Below the pieces are notes generated by a model that ran no database searches, was not told the origin of the DNA, and was given only the letters and a program-made list of their open reading frames with translations. DNA of 64,000 nt from Streptomyces nodosus (GTDB lineage Bacteria > Actinomycetota > Actinomycetes > Streptomycetales > Streptomycetaceae). Every line of letters begins with the position of its first letter. The stretch's first letter is position 1. The translations under genes and the position numbers were made by a program. The stretch covers positions 6,420,001-6,484,000 of the forward strand of contig NZ_CP023747.1 in NCBI RefSeq assembly GCF_008704995.1, read 5' to 3'. Shown here piece by piece: positions 16,918 through 24,474 of the stretch.

Positions 16918-18099
16918 TCACCGCGGTGGCCCCCAGGCCTGCCCGCGGACGGCCGCGACGACCGGTGACCGGCGCAGGGCCAGCGACATCCGCACCAGGT
17001 CCCTGGACCCCTCGTGGGGAGCGGAGGCGAGGGTCACCTCCGCCGCGTCGATGACCCGGCCCTCCGGGTCGGCGGCCCTGGCCCGTACGGCCGCCGCCAC
17101 CATCGCCGCGTCCGCCTCGGCTTCCGCCTGGAGCGGGTCCGAGCCGGTCGCCACCGCCGCGTCATAGGCGCGGGAGCGGACCGCGGGGTCGAAGTAGGGG
17201 TAGAGGCTGAGCATGCCGTCGTGGATGTCGGACTCCCGCTGTGTCACCTGCAGTTCGACCGGCGACCACCAGGAGATGCGCAGCTCCCGGCCGGCGTGGG
17301 CGGACACCGGGCGCAGCTCGTGCCACAGCGGTCCGAGCCTGCGGTAGGTCGTCCAGGTGGTCCAGCTGTCCCCGACGCGTCGGCAGGCCAGCGGAAGACA
17401 GAAGCCGACGGCGCTGATCTGCGCGCCCGCGGAGGCCAGCACGGGTGCCGCATAGGTGCTCAGGCCGTCCAGGTCACCGCCGCACCAACGGGCCACCACG
17501 GCCGTGAACTTGGTCGCCAGATAGGCCAGGTTGAACAGATAGCCGGTCACGATGATCAGCAGCCCGGCCCGGAGCCAGTCGTGCACCTGGAGGGCCCAGC
17601 GCCAGCACAGTGCGGTCATCGCGAGACCGGCGACGGTCATCGCCGTCAGATAGAGCACGATCAGCTCGCGCAGATACGGGGTGCGGGCGTAGTAGGTGTC
17701 GAAGTCGCGCAGCCGCTCCACCGGGGCGTCCCCGAGGGCGAACAGCACCACCAGGGCGACGATCACCACGGCGTATCCGGCGGTGATCCGCCGGGTGAGG
17801 AGACGGGTCTGGGCGGGCGGGCCGCCGCGCCAGTTGACGACCAGCACCAGACAGGCGGCGCTGAAGGCGCTGAGCAGGCAGTACACCAGGGGCGCCGAGA
17901 CATTGGTGATACCGGTGAGGCGATTGACCTTCGCGATGGTCGGCGGTGCGGCGAAGAGGAAGACCAGCCCCGCCAGGGTGAGCAGGGTGCACACCGAACG
18001 CAGCAGCGGATCGCGCCAGGAACGCAGCAGCGCGGGTGCCTTGAGGACCAGGGCGCACGCCATCGCGGCGGCGGGTATGTAGTAGCTCGATCCGTCCAT
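16918..18099 (-). CDS. Seven-TM protein, MAB_1171c-like putative transporter/receptor
   Basis: Protein of 393 residues, function unproven. Seven hydrophobic segments (about residues 3-24, 35-55, 68-92, 103-122, 143-166, 175-200, 206-231) are followed by a cytosolic helical domain of about 155 residues beginning RRVGDSWTTWTTYRRLGPLWHEL. That W-rich LGPLWHEL segment and C-terminal region are typical of the actinobacterial MAB_1171c/DUF6545 group, annotated as putative transporters without experimental proof. The start at 18099 is preceded by a GGGCGGGA stretch. It lies 20 bp after the ImmA-like gene, in one likely operon with XRE, ImmA-like and FAD genes. A receptor role is as plausible as a transporter role. 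Confidence 0.82.
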   Translation of the reverse strand: MDGSSYYIPAAAMACALVLKAPALLRSWRDPLLRSVCTLLTLAGLVFLFAAPPTIAKVNRLTGITNVSAPLVYCLLSAFSAACLVLVVNWRGGPPAQTRLLTRRITAGYAVVIVALVVLFALGDAPVERLRDFDTYYARTPYLRELIVLYLTAMTVAGLAMTALCWRWALQVHDWLRAGLLIIVTGYLFNLAYLATKFTAVVARWCGGDLDGLSTYAAPVLASAGAQISAVGFCLPLACRRVGDSWTTWTTYRRLGPLWHELRPVSAHAGRELRISWWSPVELQVTQRESDIHDGMLSLYPYFDPAVRSRAYDAAVATGSDPLQAEAEADAAMVAAAVRARAADPEGRVIDAAEVTLASAPHEGSRDLVRMSLALRRSPVVAAVRGQAWGPPR

Positions 18100-18119
18100 C
18101 GCGTTCCCGCCCGGGCCGT

Positions 18120-18689
18120 TCAGCGGCTCTGCGGGCCGCGGTAGCCCAGCGAGGTCTCGATCCGCCCCGCCAGGTCGTCCCGCTTGACCGGGCCGCGCAG
18201 CGCCGAACCGGGCAGCCAGGTACGGCACTTGCTGGCCAGCAGCAGCCCGAAGCTCTCGGCCTCCTGCTCGTCGGCGAGGTCGAACCGGGTACGGGCGGCG
18301 ACCCGGCGGACGGTGGCCTCCAGGTCGGCGGTGTCGCTCAGCGACCGGGCCGCGACCGCAAGGCCCTCCACAGGGTGGCCGTGGTGCCCGGCGTTCATGT
18401 GCCACAGCTCATGGCCGAGGATCACCAACTGGTGGTCGGGGGCGGTGCGTTCCTCCACGACGACGAGGTCCTGCTCGGCCATGTCGATCCACAGTCCGCT
18501 GGCTGTGCCGGGCGGGAAGGGGGCCGTGCGGAACCGGACCGGACGGCCGCGGCGCCGGCTCATGGCGTCGCACAGCGCCGCGCACAGCTCGGCCGGTTCC
18601 GCCGGCGCCGTCAGCGAGAGCTCCTCCACGAGCTCGCCGCACAGACGGCGCATCTTCCTTCCGATGCCCACGGTCCTCCCCAGGATCAC
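18120..18689 (-). CDS. ImmA/IrrE-like metallopeptidase
   Basis: Predicted zinc metallopeptidase of up to 189 residues with LVILGHELWHMNAGHHG, i.e. HExxH at residues 93-97 counted from the GTG at 18689, and a downstream DEQEAESFG that can supply the third ligand Glu. ImmA/IrrE proteins cleave or relieve a partner XRE repressor; they are also often annotated as toxins. The GTG overlaps the XRE stop (GTGA), implying coupled translation. An ATG at 18653 with GGAAGGA directly before it is an alternative that removes 12 residues and fits family N-termini (MRRLC). Partnered with the XRE gene upstream and the 7-TM gene downstream. Confidence 0.83.
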   Translation of the reverse strand: MILGRTVGIGRKMRRLCGELVEELSLTAPAEPAELCAALCDAMSRRRGRPVRFRTAPFPPGTASGLWIDMAEQDLVVVEERTAPDHQLVILGHELWHMNAGHHGHPVEGLAVAARSLSDTADLEATVRRVAARTRFDLADEQEAESFGLLLASKCRTWLPGSALRGPVKRDDLAGRIETSLGYRGPQSR

Positions 18690-19342
18690 AACTCGGGCCG
18701 CTTGACGCTCTCCAGGAGCATGTCCAGCCACTCGGCGACCTTGTCACGGTGCTGGTCGGTGGGCAGCTGGGCGGCCCGCCAGGCGATGCCGCGCACACCG
18801 TGGTCCTGCAGCAGCCGCTCCAGCGGGTCGGCCGCGGCATCGGCCGAAGCACGCTCGCGGTCGGCGAGTTGCTGGAGGAGCTCCTGTTCACAGTGCTGGA
18901 GGATATGGGTGAGCGCCTCGCTGTCCTCGGCCGTGAGGAAGCCCGCGTGCACCTTGAAGAAGCGCTGGATCGCGTCGCAGTGCTCCATGGTGGGGCGCCG
19001 GTCCCCGTTGATGAGGGCACCCGCCTGCTGACGCGACATGCCCGCGCCGTCGGCGATCTCCTGCTGGGTGTACTTGCGTCCGTTGGGTTTCAGCCGGGTG
19101 TGGCGCAGCAGGTCGAGCCGCTGCAGAAAGCGTGCCTGGAGGTCGGGTTCCCCGGCGGGCATTCCGCCCAGCAGGGCCTTGACCACCGGCTCCGGGACAC
19201 CGGATTCGACCGACAGGCGCGGGACGTCGAAGACCTCCTCGTGCGGTACGCCCAGTCGGTCGGTGAGGGCGGTGACCCGGGAGACGACGGACGGCAGCCG
19301 ATCCGTCGTCATGGTGTCCGGAACCTCGAAGCCATCCGTCAC
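18686..19342 (-). CDS. XRE-family helix-turn-helix regulator
   Basis: DNA-binding protein of 218 residues. The HTH lies at about residues 90-130 (KYTQQEIADGAGMSRQQAGALINGDRRP), preceded by a 75-residue N-terminal part rich in Val/Pro and followed by an all-helical C-terminal half, which could be the region exposed to the ImmA-like protease. The GTG at 19342 has AGGAG at a spacing of eight. A 22-bp palindrome at 19433-19454 lies 91-112 bp upstream and is a good candidate for its own operator. First gene of the run XRE-ImmA-7TM-FAD. Confidence 0.88.
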   Translation of the reverse strand: MTDGFEVPDTMTTDRLPSVVSRVTALTDRLGVPHEEVFDVPRLSVESGVPEPVVKALLGGMPAGEPDLQARFLQRLDLLRHTRLKPNGRKYTQQEIADGAGMSRQQAGALINGDRRPTMEHCDAIQRFFKVHAGFLTAEDSEALTHILQHCEQELLQQLADRERASADAAADPLERLLQDHGVRGIAWRAAQLPTDQHRDKVAEWLDMLLESVKRPEL

Positions 19343-19432
19343 CGAGGGGTCTCCTACATGTCTCTCAGATCGTCGTCAGGGTCGTCCGGAACCACGGGAA
19401 AGGCTATCCGCTTCCATGAACCCGCATCCAGG

Positions 19433-19454
19433 TCTCGCCACAACTGTGGCGAGA
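19433..19454. promoter_or_regulatory. 22-bp palindrome, putative XRE operator
   Basis: Perfect 10-bp arms TCTCGCCACA and TGTGGCGAGA around a 2-base centre (AC), between the divergent XRE and MmyB-type genes. A second, spaced repeat GTCAAC (19462-19467) / GTTGAC (19488-19493) lies beside it and its right half forms a -35-like TTGACA for the + strand gene. Confidence 0.75.
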
Positions 19455-19564
19455 TTCAGCCGTCAACCGCCCCTGAATGCCACGATAGTTGACACGGGTT
19501 GAGGTGGGGCAGCAGGATCGGGGCGCCGCGTGAAGGCCGCAAGGGCAAGAGGGGTGACCTCCCG

Positions 19565-20233
19565 ATGGCACATCAGGCAGGAGGGCAGCGGCCGCAGCCG
19601 CGACCCGTCCCCGAGAGTCCGGAAGCGCGGGCGTATCTGCAGGACTACGCCGCGCTGTTGGAAGCCGCCCCCTATCCGTCCCTGGTCTTCGACCACCGCT
19701 GGGACGTCGTCCTCACCAACACCGCGTTCGAGGCGCTCTTCGGCCGGGTCGCACCGCATCCGACGGCCATGCCGGGAGACAACTTCCTGCGTTTCGTGCT
19801 GTTCCACCCGGACGCGTCGACGGTCCTCGGCGACCATGAGTCGAGCTGGTGCCTGCCGATGCTGGCACACTTCTCCGCGGCGGTGGAACGGCACGGTCAC
19901 GACCATGGACTGCAGGCCATCCGCCGGGACATCGCTCAGGATCCGATCATGGACGCCGCCTACCGGCACGGACTGCCGCACTGGATCCGTGCGGTCGGAC
20001 GGCACGCCCTGGAGCACGACGGGGCGGTGCGGCCGCTGCTGCATCCCGACCCGCGCTGGGGCGCCGACTGCCGGCTGGTGGGGGAGACTCCCAGGACGCT
20101 CCAGGACATGGGGTATGCGCGGCTGACCCTGGTGCTGCGCGAAGCGCGGCCCCAGGCACCCGCCCCGCGCCCGGCCCGCCCGGCCCGACGTGCGGCGGGC
20201 CATCTCCGGGTGGTGCCCGCACCGCAGGGCTGA
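19565..20233 (+). CDS. Stand-alone MmyB-type ligand-binding domain protein
   Basis: Protein of 222 residues matching the ligand-binding half of MmyB-like XRE regulators (PAS-related fold): YAALLEAAPYPSLVFDHRWDVVLTNTAFEALFGR, then NFLRFVLFHPDA. The usual N-terminal HTH is absent; only about 25 residues precede the domain. It ends in a Pro/Arg-rich tail. It therefore probably senses a small or fatty ligand and acts through another protein. It is divergent from the XRE gene across the 22-bp palindrome, which could control both. The start at 19565 follows a purine-rich stretch (GAGGGGTGACC). Confidence 0.82.
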   Translation: MAHQAGGQRPQPRPVPESPEARAYLQDYAALLEAAPYPSLVFDHRWDVVLTNTAFEALFGRVAPHPTAMPGDNFLRFVLFHPDASTVLGDHESSWCLPMLAHFSAAVERHGHDHGLQAIRRDIAQDPIMDAAYRHGLPHWIRAVGRHALEHDGAVRPLLHPDPRWGADCRLVGETPRTLQDMGYARLTLVLREARPQAPAPRPARPARRAAGHLRVVPAPQG

Positions 20234-20313
20234 GGCCTTCGCGGATCCCCGGCCCCGTCGGCGTTCAGGTCGCCGACGGTGCCGGGGCTCGATGTTTCCG
20301 GAGGACGGCCACC

Positions 20314-20332
20314 CGGGGCGCGGGGCGCCCCG
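20314..20332. terminator. Hairpin between convergent MmyB-type and GntR genes
   Basis: Perfect 8-bp stem CGGGGCGC / GCGCCCCG with a 3-base loop. No U-tract on either side; position between convergent stops (20233 and 20362) supports a terminator role. Confidence 0.5.
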
Positions 20333-20361
20333 TCGCTCAACTCGGTCCGGCCGTCGGCGGA

Positions 20362-21108
20362 TTACAGGGTGAGCCGCACCGCGATGAGCCGTGCCGTCAT
20401 GTCCCGGACGCATCGCTCGGCCAGCTCCCCGGCCACGTCGTGGGCCCCGTCCTGCACGGCGGAAATCACGGTCCGATAACGATCCGTCAGCTTGTGGCGA
20501 CGGGTGTCGTCCCCGAGGACCAGGCACAGCAGCGCCCCGACCTCCGTCTGCAGCGCGACCTGCTCCCGGGTGAGCCGGGCGGACTGCGCGGCGGCGGCCA
20601 GCTCCACCTGGAACCGTCCATGGATCCGGCTGCGCGCCGAGGCGCCCCGGGCCGCCGCGAACTCCTCCAGGGTGCGGCGCAGCGGCTGGAGGTCGTCCGG
20701 CTCGGTGCGCTGGGCCGCGAGCCGGGCGGCGGCGCCGGAGATGGCCGCCCAGTGGTCGCCCAGGTCCCTCAGTTCCTCGGTGCTCCAGTCGGCCAGCCGC
20801 GCCAGGATCCGCTCCTCGGAGGGGTCGTCGGGCAGCGAGACGAAGCTGCCGCCGCCGCGCCCCCGCCGGGTGGTGACCAATCCCTGCTGCCGCAGCGCCA
20901 TGAGCGCCTCCCGCAGGGTCACGGTGGACACGCCCAGCTGTCCAGCAAGTACGCTCTCGCCCGGGAGTTGCTCGCCGTCGGCGAGCAGTCCGAGCTCGAT
21001 GGCGTCGCCGATGCGGCGGACGACCGTCTCGACGCGCGCCCGTGTGTCCACCGGAGTGAAGACCGCTGTCCGGGCTCCGGCGCCTCTGTTGTGCTTCACG
21101 GCCACCAC
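20362..21108 (-). CDS. GntR-family (FadR/FCD) transcriptional regulator
   Basis: Regulator of about 248 residues. N-terminal winged helix: RIGDAIELGLLADGEQLPGESVLAGQLGVSTVTLREALMALRQQGLV (about residues 32-80), the GntR signature, followed by RGRGGGSFV. The C-terminal half is an all-helical FCD ligand-binding domain (FQVELAAAAQSARLTREQVALQTE). It is divergent from the polyamine-type ABC operon with only 103 bp between, and a perfect palindrome TGAACT-ATG-AGTTCA sits there, so it very probably controls that operon and itself. GTG 21108 or GTG 21099 is the start; the latter has a GGTGGT site. Confidence 0.9.
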   Translation of the reverse strand: MVAVKHNRGAGARTAVFTPVDTRARVETVVRRIGDAIELGLLADGEQLPGESVLAGQLGVSTVTLREALMALRQQGLVTTRRGRGGGSFVSLPDDPSEERILARLADWSTEELRDLGDHWAAISGAAARLAAQRTEPDDLQPLRRTLEEFAAARGASARSRIHGRFQVELAAAAQSARLTREQVALQTEVGALLCLVLGDDTRRHKLTDRYRTVISAVQDGAHDVAGELAERCVRDMTARLIAVRLTL

Positions 21109-21151
21109 CTTGTGCGTTGCTCAACCTTTACCTTAGCCAGGACTTGAGATT

Positions 21152-21166
21152 TGAACTATGAGTTCA
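21152..21166. promoter_or_regulatory. GntR operator candidate
   Basis: TGAACT and AGTTCA arms around ATG, in an unusually AT-rich 103-bp gap between the GntR gene and the ABC operon. It is 46-60 bp before the ATPase start and 44-58 bp before the regulator start. Confidence 0.72.
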
Positions 21167-21211
21167 TATCTTTTTACTTCAACGTAAGAGTGCACCAGAA
21201 AGGTTCCCGTC

Positions 21212-22249
21212 ATGAAGGGAAGCGCGATCCGGCTGCGGGGTCTGCGGAAGGAGTTCGGTGGCACCACCGCAGTGGCGGGCGTCGACCTGGACATATCCGA
21301 CGGGGAGTTCTTCTCGATGCTGGGCCCCTCCGGCTCCGGCAAGACCACCGTCCTGCGGATGATCGCGGGCTTCGAGAGCCCCAGCTCGGGAACGGTCGAG
21401 CTGGGCGGCCAGGACGTCACCGGCCTCGCGCCCTTCGAGCGCGATGTGCACACGGTCTTCCAGGACTACGCGCTCTTCCCGCACATGACCGTCGAGCAGA
21501 ACGTCGCCTACGGCCTCAAGGTGCGCAAGGTGGCCAAGGTGGAGCGACTGAGCCGGGCCCGCGAGGCACTCGCCGGCGTACGCCTGGAGAGCTTCGGCAA
21601 GCGACGGCCCGCCCAGCTCTCCGGCGGTCAGCGGCAGCGGGTCGCGCTCGCCCGCGCCCTCGTCGGCCGCCCCCGGCTGCTGCTGCTCGACGAGCCGCTC
21701 GGCGCCCTCGACCTCAAGCTGCGCGAGCAGATGCAGGTCGAACTCAAGGCGCTCCAGCGGGAGGTCGGGATCACCTTCGTGTTCGTCACCCACGACCAGG
21801 AGGAGGCCCTGACGATGAGCGACCGCATCGCCGTCTTCAACCAGGGCCGCATCGAACAGGTCGGCACCCCCGCCGAGATCTACGAACGCCCCGCGACCGC
21901 GTTCGTCGCCTCCTTCGTGGGCACCTCCAACCTGCTCCAGGGCGAGGCGGCGCAGCGGGTGGTGGGGGCATGGGGCACCTACAGCATCAGGCCCGAGAAG
22001 ATCCGGGTCCTCAAGGAGTCCGCCCTCGCGGACGAGCCGGAGCACTCCACCGCCGACGGCACCGTCGCCGAAGTGGTCTATCTGGGAGACGCCACCCGTT
22101 TCCTGGTGGACCTCGACGCGGGCGGCCGCCTCACCGCCCTCCAGCAGAACCTCGACACCTCCTCGGAGGACGTCGCCGCCTACCGGGGCACCCGGGTGCG
22201 CCTGCAGTGGCATCGCCGCCACGCGGTCCAGGTGCCCGAAACGAGCTGA
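21212..22249 (+). CDS. Polyamine/opine-type ABC transporter ATP-binding protein (PotA-like)
   Basis: ATPase of 345 residues energising the importer encoded downstream. Walker A GPSGSGKTT (about 40-48), Q-loop VFQDYALFPHMTV, signature LSGGQRQRVALARAL, Walker B LLLLDEPLGALD and switch His FVTHDQEEA are all intact. A C-terminal TOBE domain (about 245-340, YSIRPEKIRV) is typical of the PotA/spermidine-putrescine class. The ATG has AGAAAGG a few bases upstream. First gene of a four-gene operon (ATPase, binding protein, two permeases), divergent from a GntR regulator. Confidence 0.94.
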   Translation: MKGSAIRLRGLRKEFGGTTAVAGVDLDISDGEFFSMLGPSGSGKTTVLRMIAGFESPSSGTVELGGQDVTGLAPFERDVHTVFQDYALFPHMTVEQNVAYGLKVRKVAKVERLSRAREALAGVRLESFGKRRPAQLSGGQRQRVALARALVGRPRLLLLDEPLGALDLKLREQMQVELKALQREVGITFVFVTHDQEEALTMSDRIAVFNQGRIEQVGTPAEIYERPATAFVASFVGTSNLLQGEAAQRVVGAWGTYSIRPEKIRVLKESALADEPEHSTADGTVAEVVYLGDATRFLVDLDAGGRLTALQQNLDTSSEDVAAYRGTRVRLQWHRRHAVQVPETS

Positions 22250-22259
22250 CCCCCTCGGC

Positions 22260-22276
22260 GCGCCCCTGAGGGGCGC
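22260..22276. promoter_or_regulatory. Hairpin between ATPase and binding-protein genes
   Basis: Perfect 7-bp stem GCGCCCC / GGGGCGC with a TGA loop, 10 bp after the ATPase stop. Without a U-tract it may tune relative expression or mRNA stability within the operon. Confidence 0.45.
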
Positions 22277-22351
22277 CGCCGTCCCAGAGGTCCCCGACCA
22301 AACGCTTCACCCCCCACGCAAGGTCCCCCCCCATCACTCATGGAGAACGTC

Positions 22352-23560
22352 GTGCGTCTCACCCGAACCCTCCAGTCCGCCGCGGCCGTGGCGGCGCTGC
22401 TCGCGATTTCCGCCTGCGGCTCGTCCGACTCGGGCGGCTCGTCCGCGTCCCCCGGCGGCAACGGCTTCAACCCGCCGGACCTCAAGGCGCAGACCGAGCT
22501 GGGCAAGACCGAGGGCCAGGTCAACCTCGTCAACTGGGCGGGCTATGTGGAGGACGGCTCCAACGACCCCAAGGTCGACTGGGTCAGCGACTTCCAGAAG
22601 CAGACCGGCTGCAAGGTCAACTCGAAGGTCGCGGCCAGCTCCGACGAGATGGTCAAGCTGATGAAGACGGGTGAGTACGACGCCGTCTCCGCCTCCGGCG
22701 ACGCCTCCCTGCGCCTCATCGCCTCCGGTGACGCGGCCCCGGTCAACACCGACCTGGTGCCCAACTACAAGAACGTCTTCGACGACCTGAAGCTCCAGCC
22801 GTGGAACTCCATCAAGGGCACGGCCTACGGCATCCCGCACGGCCGCGGCGCCAACCTGCTGATGTACAACACCAAGAAGGTCAAGCCCGCGCCGACCTCC
22901 TGGTCCGCCGTCTTCGACGACGCGGCCTCCTACAAGGGCCATGTCACCGCGTACGACTCCCCGATCTACATCGCCGACGCGGCGCTCTACCTGAAGAACA
23001 CCAAGCCCGAGCTGAAGATCACGGACCCCTACGCGCTCGACCAGAAGCAGTTCGACGCGGCGGTCGACCTGCTGAAGAAGCAGAACGTGAACGTCGGCGA
23101 GTACTGGAGCGACTACCTCAAGGAGATCTCCGCCTTCAAGAGCGGTGACTCCGTCGTCGGCACCACCTGGCAGGTCATCGCCAACATCGCGGAGAGCGAG
23201 GGCGCCAAGATCAAGGCCTTCCTCCCCGACGAGGGCGCCACCGGCTGGTCCGACACCTGGATGCTGTCCGCCAAGGCCAAGCACCCCAACTGCGCCTACA
23301 AGTGGATGGACTGGATCATCTCGCCGAAGGCCAACGCCCAGGTCGCCGAGTACTTCGGCGAGGCCCCGGCCAACTCCGAGGCGTGCGCCGAGACCAGCGA
23401 GAAGGGCTTCTGCGACACGTACCACGCCGGTGAGGCGGAGTACTGGAAGAAGGTCGCCTTCTGGCGTACGCCCATCGAGCAGTGCCTCGACGGCCGTACC
23501 GACGTCAAGTGCGTGCCCTACACCAAGTGGGTCCAGGCCTGGACCGAGATCAAGGGCTGA
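22352..23560 (+). CDS. Polyamine-type ABC transporter substrate-binding lipoprotein (PotD-like)
   Basis: Extracytoplasmic solute-binding lipoprotein of 402 residues. The signal peptide ends in the lipobox ISAC, followed by a Gly/Ser linker. The mature part begins around GQVNLVNWAGYVEDG, and its fold order (NLVNWAGY, DAVSASGDASLRLIASGDAAPV, YGIPHGRGANLLMYNT) is that of PotD/spermidine-putrescine family 1 proteins. The substrate could be a polyamine, GABA or related amine; no metabolic gene nearby decides this. GTG 22352 is preferred over ATG 22340 because GGAG sits seven bases before the GTG and nothing before the ATG. Confidence 0.92.
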   Translation: MRLTRTLQSAAAVAALLAISACGSSDSGGSSASPGGNGFNPPDLKAQTELGKTEGQVNLVNWAGYVEDGSNDPKVDWVSDFQKQTGCKVNSKVAASSDEMVKLMKTGEYDAVSASGDASLRLIASGDAAPVNTDLVPNYKNVFDDLKLQPWNSIKGTAYGIPHGRGANLLMYNTKKVKPAPTSWSAVFDDAASYKGHVTAYDSPIYIADAALYLKNTKPELKITDPYALDQKQFDAAVDLLKKQNVNVGEYWSDYLKEISAFKSGDSVVGTTWQVIANIAESEGAKIKAFLPDEGATGWSDTWMLSAKAKHPNCAYKWMDWIISPKANAQVAEYFGEAPANSEACAETSEKGFCDTYHAGEAEYWKKVAFWRTPIEQCLDGRTDVKCVPYTKWVQAWTEIKG

Positions 23561-23568
23561 GGACGACG

Positions 23569-24459
23569 ATGAGCGCCTCCCTGCCTGCCGCCGGACGGTC
23601 TCCCGTCCGGCGGCTCGCCGGGCTGCTGCACCGCCGACCGCGGCTGCGGCTGTCCCTGCTGCTGACCGCCCCCCTGCTGTGGCTGGGCGTGCTCTATCTC
23701 GGCTCGCTGGGCGTCCTGTTCGTCTCCGCGTTCTGGACGACGGACACCTTCACCTCCCAGGTGGTGCGGGTCTGGTCCACGGACAACTTCCATGAGCTGC
23801 TGACGACGCCGGTCTTCCGGCAGGTGATCCTGCGCAGCCTCGGCGTGGCCCTCTCCGTGACCCTGCTGTGCGCCGTGATCGCCTTCCCGCTGGCCTTCTT
23901 CACCGCGCGGGTGGCCCGGCCCCGCTGGCGTCCCCTGCTGGTGGTCGCGATCCTCACCCCGCTGTGGGCGAGCTACCTGGTGAAGGTGTACGCATGGCGG
24001 CTCATCCTGTCCCAGGGCGGGCTCGCGGACTGGATGCTGGAGCCGTTCGGCCTGAGCGGCCCCGGGTTCGGACTGCCGGCCGCGATCATCACCCTGACGT
24101 ACCTCTGGCTGCCGTACATGATCCTGCCGATCCACACGGCCCTGGAGCAGATGCCGGCCGGCCTTCTCGACGCGTCCGCCGACCTGGGGGCGCGCCCCGG
24201 CCGCACCTTCCGCACGGTCGTCCTGCCGATGGTGCTGCCGTCGGTCGCCGCCGGTTCGGTCTTCACCTTCTCGCTCAGCCTCGGTGACTACATCACCGTG
24301 CAGATCGTCGGCGGCAAGACCCAGCTGATCGGCAACCTGGTCTACTCCAACATCGAACTCAACCTGCCCATGGCCGCCGCGCTGGGCACGGTTCCGGTGG
24401 TGGTCATCGTGCTGTACCTGCTGGCGATGCGCCGCACCGGCGCGCTCAGCAGCCTCTAG
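23569..24459 (+). CDS. ABC transporter permease (PotB-like)
   Basis: Integral membrane permease of 296 residues with six predicted membrane segments. The cytoplasmic coupling loop is DASADLGARPGRTFRTVVLPMVLP, the EAA-type motif with Asp-Ala-Ser in place of Glu-Ala-Ala. Pairs with the following permease. The start follows the binding-protein stop by 8 bp with GAGGACG as ribosome binding site. Confidence 0.92.
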   Translation: MSASLPAAGRSPVRRLAGLLHRRPRLRLSLLLTAPLLWLGVLYLGSLGVLFVSAFWTTDTFTSQVVRVWSTDNFHELLTTPVFRQVILRSLGVALSVTLLCAVIAFPLAFFTARVARPRWRPLLVVAILTPLWASYLVKVYAWRLILSQGGLADWMLEPFGLSGPGFGLPAAIITLTYLWLPYMILPIHTALEQMPAGLLDASADLGARPGRTFRTVVLPMVLPSVAAGSVFTFSLSLGDYITVQIVGGKTQLIGNLVYSNIELNLPMAAALGTVPVVVIVLYLLAMRRTGALSSL

Positions 24460-24474
24460 AAGAGGTCCCTCGAC

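Noticed and set aside
18120..19342. Reading the XRE and HExxH pair simply as a toxin-antitoxin module
   Set aside because: The HExxH protein is ImmA/IrrE-like and embedded with a 7-TM protein and a flavoenzyme; protease control of the XRE protein explains the layout better than toxicity.
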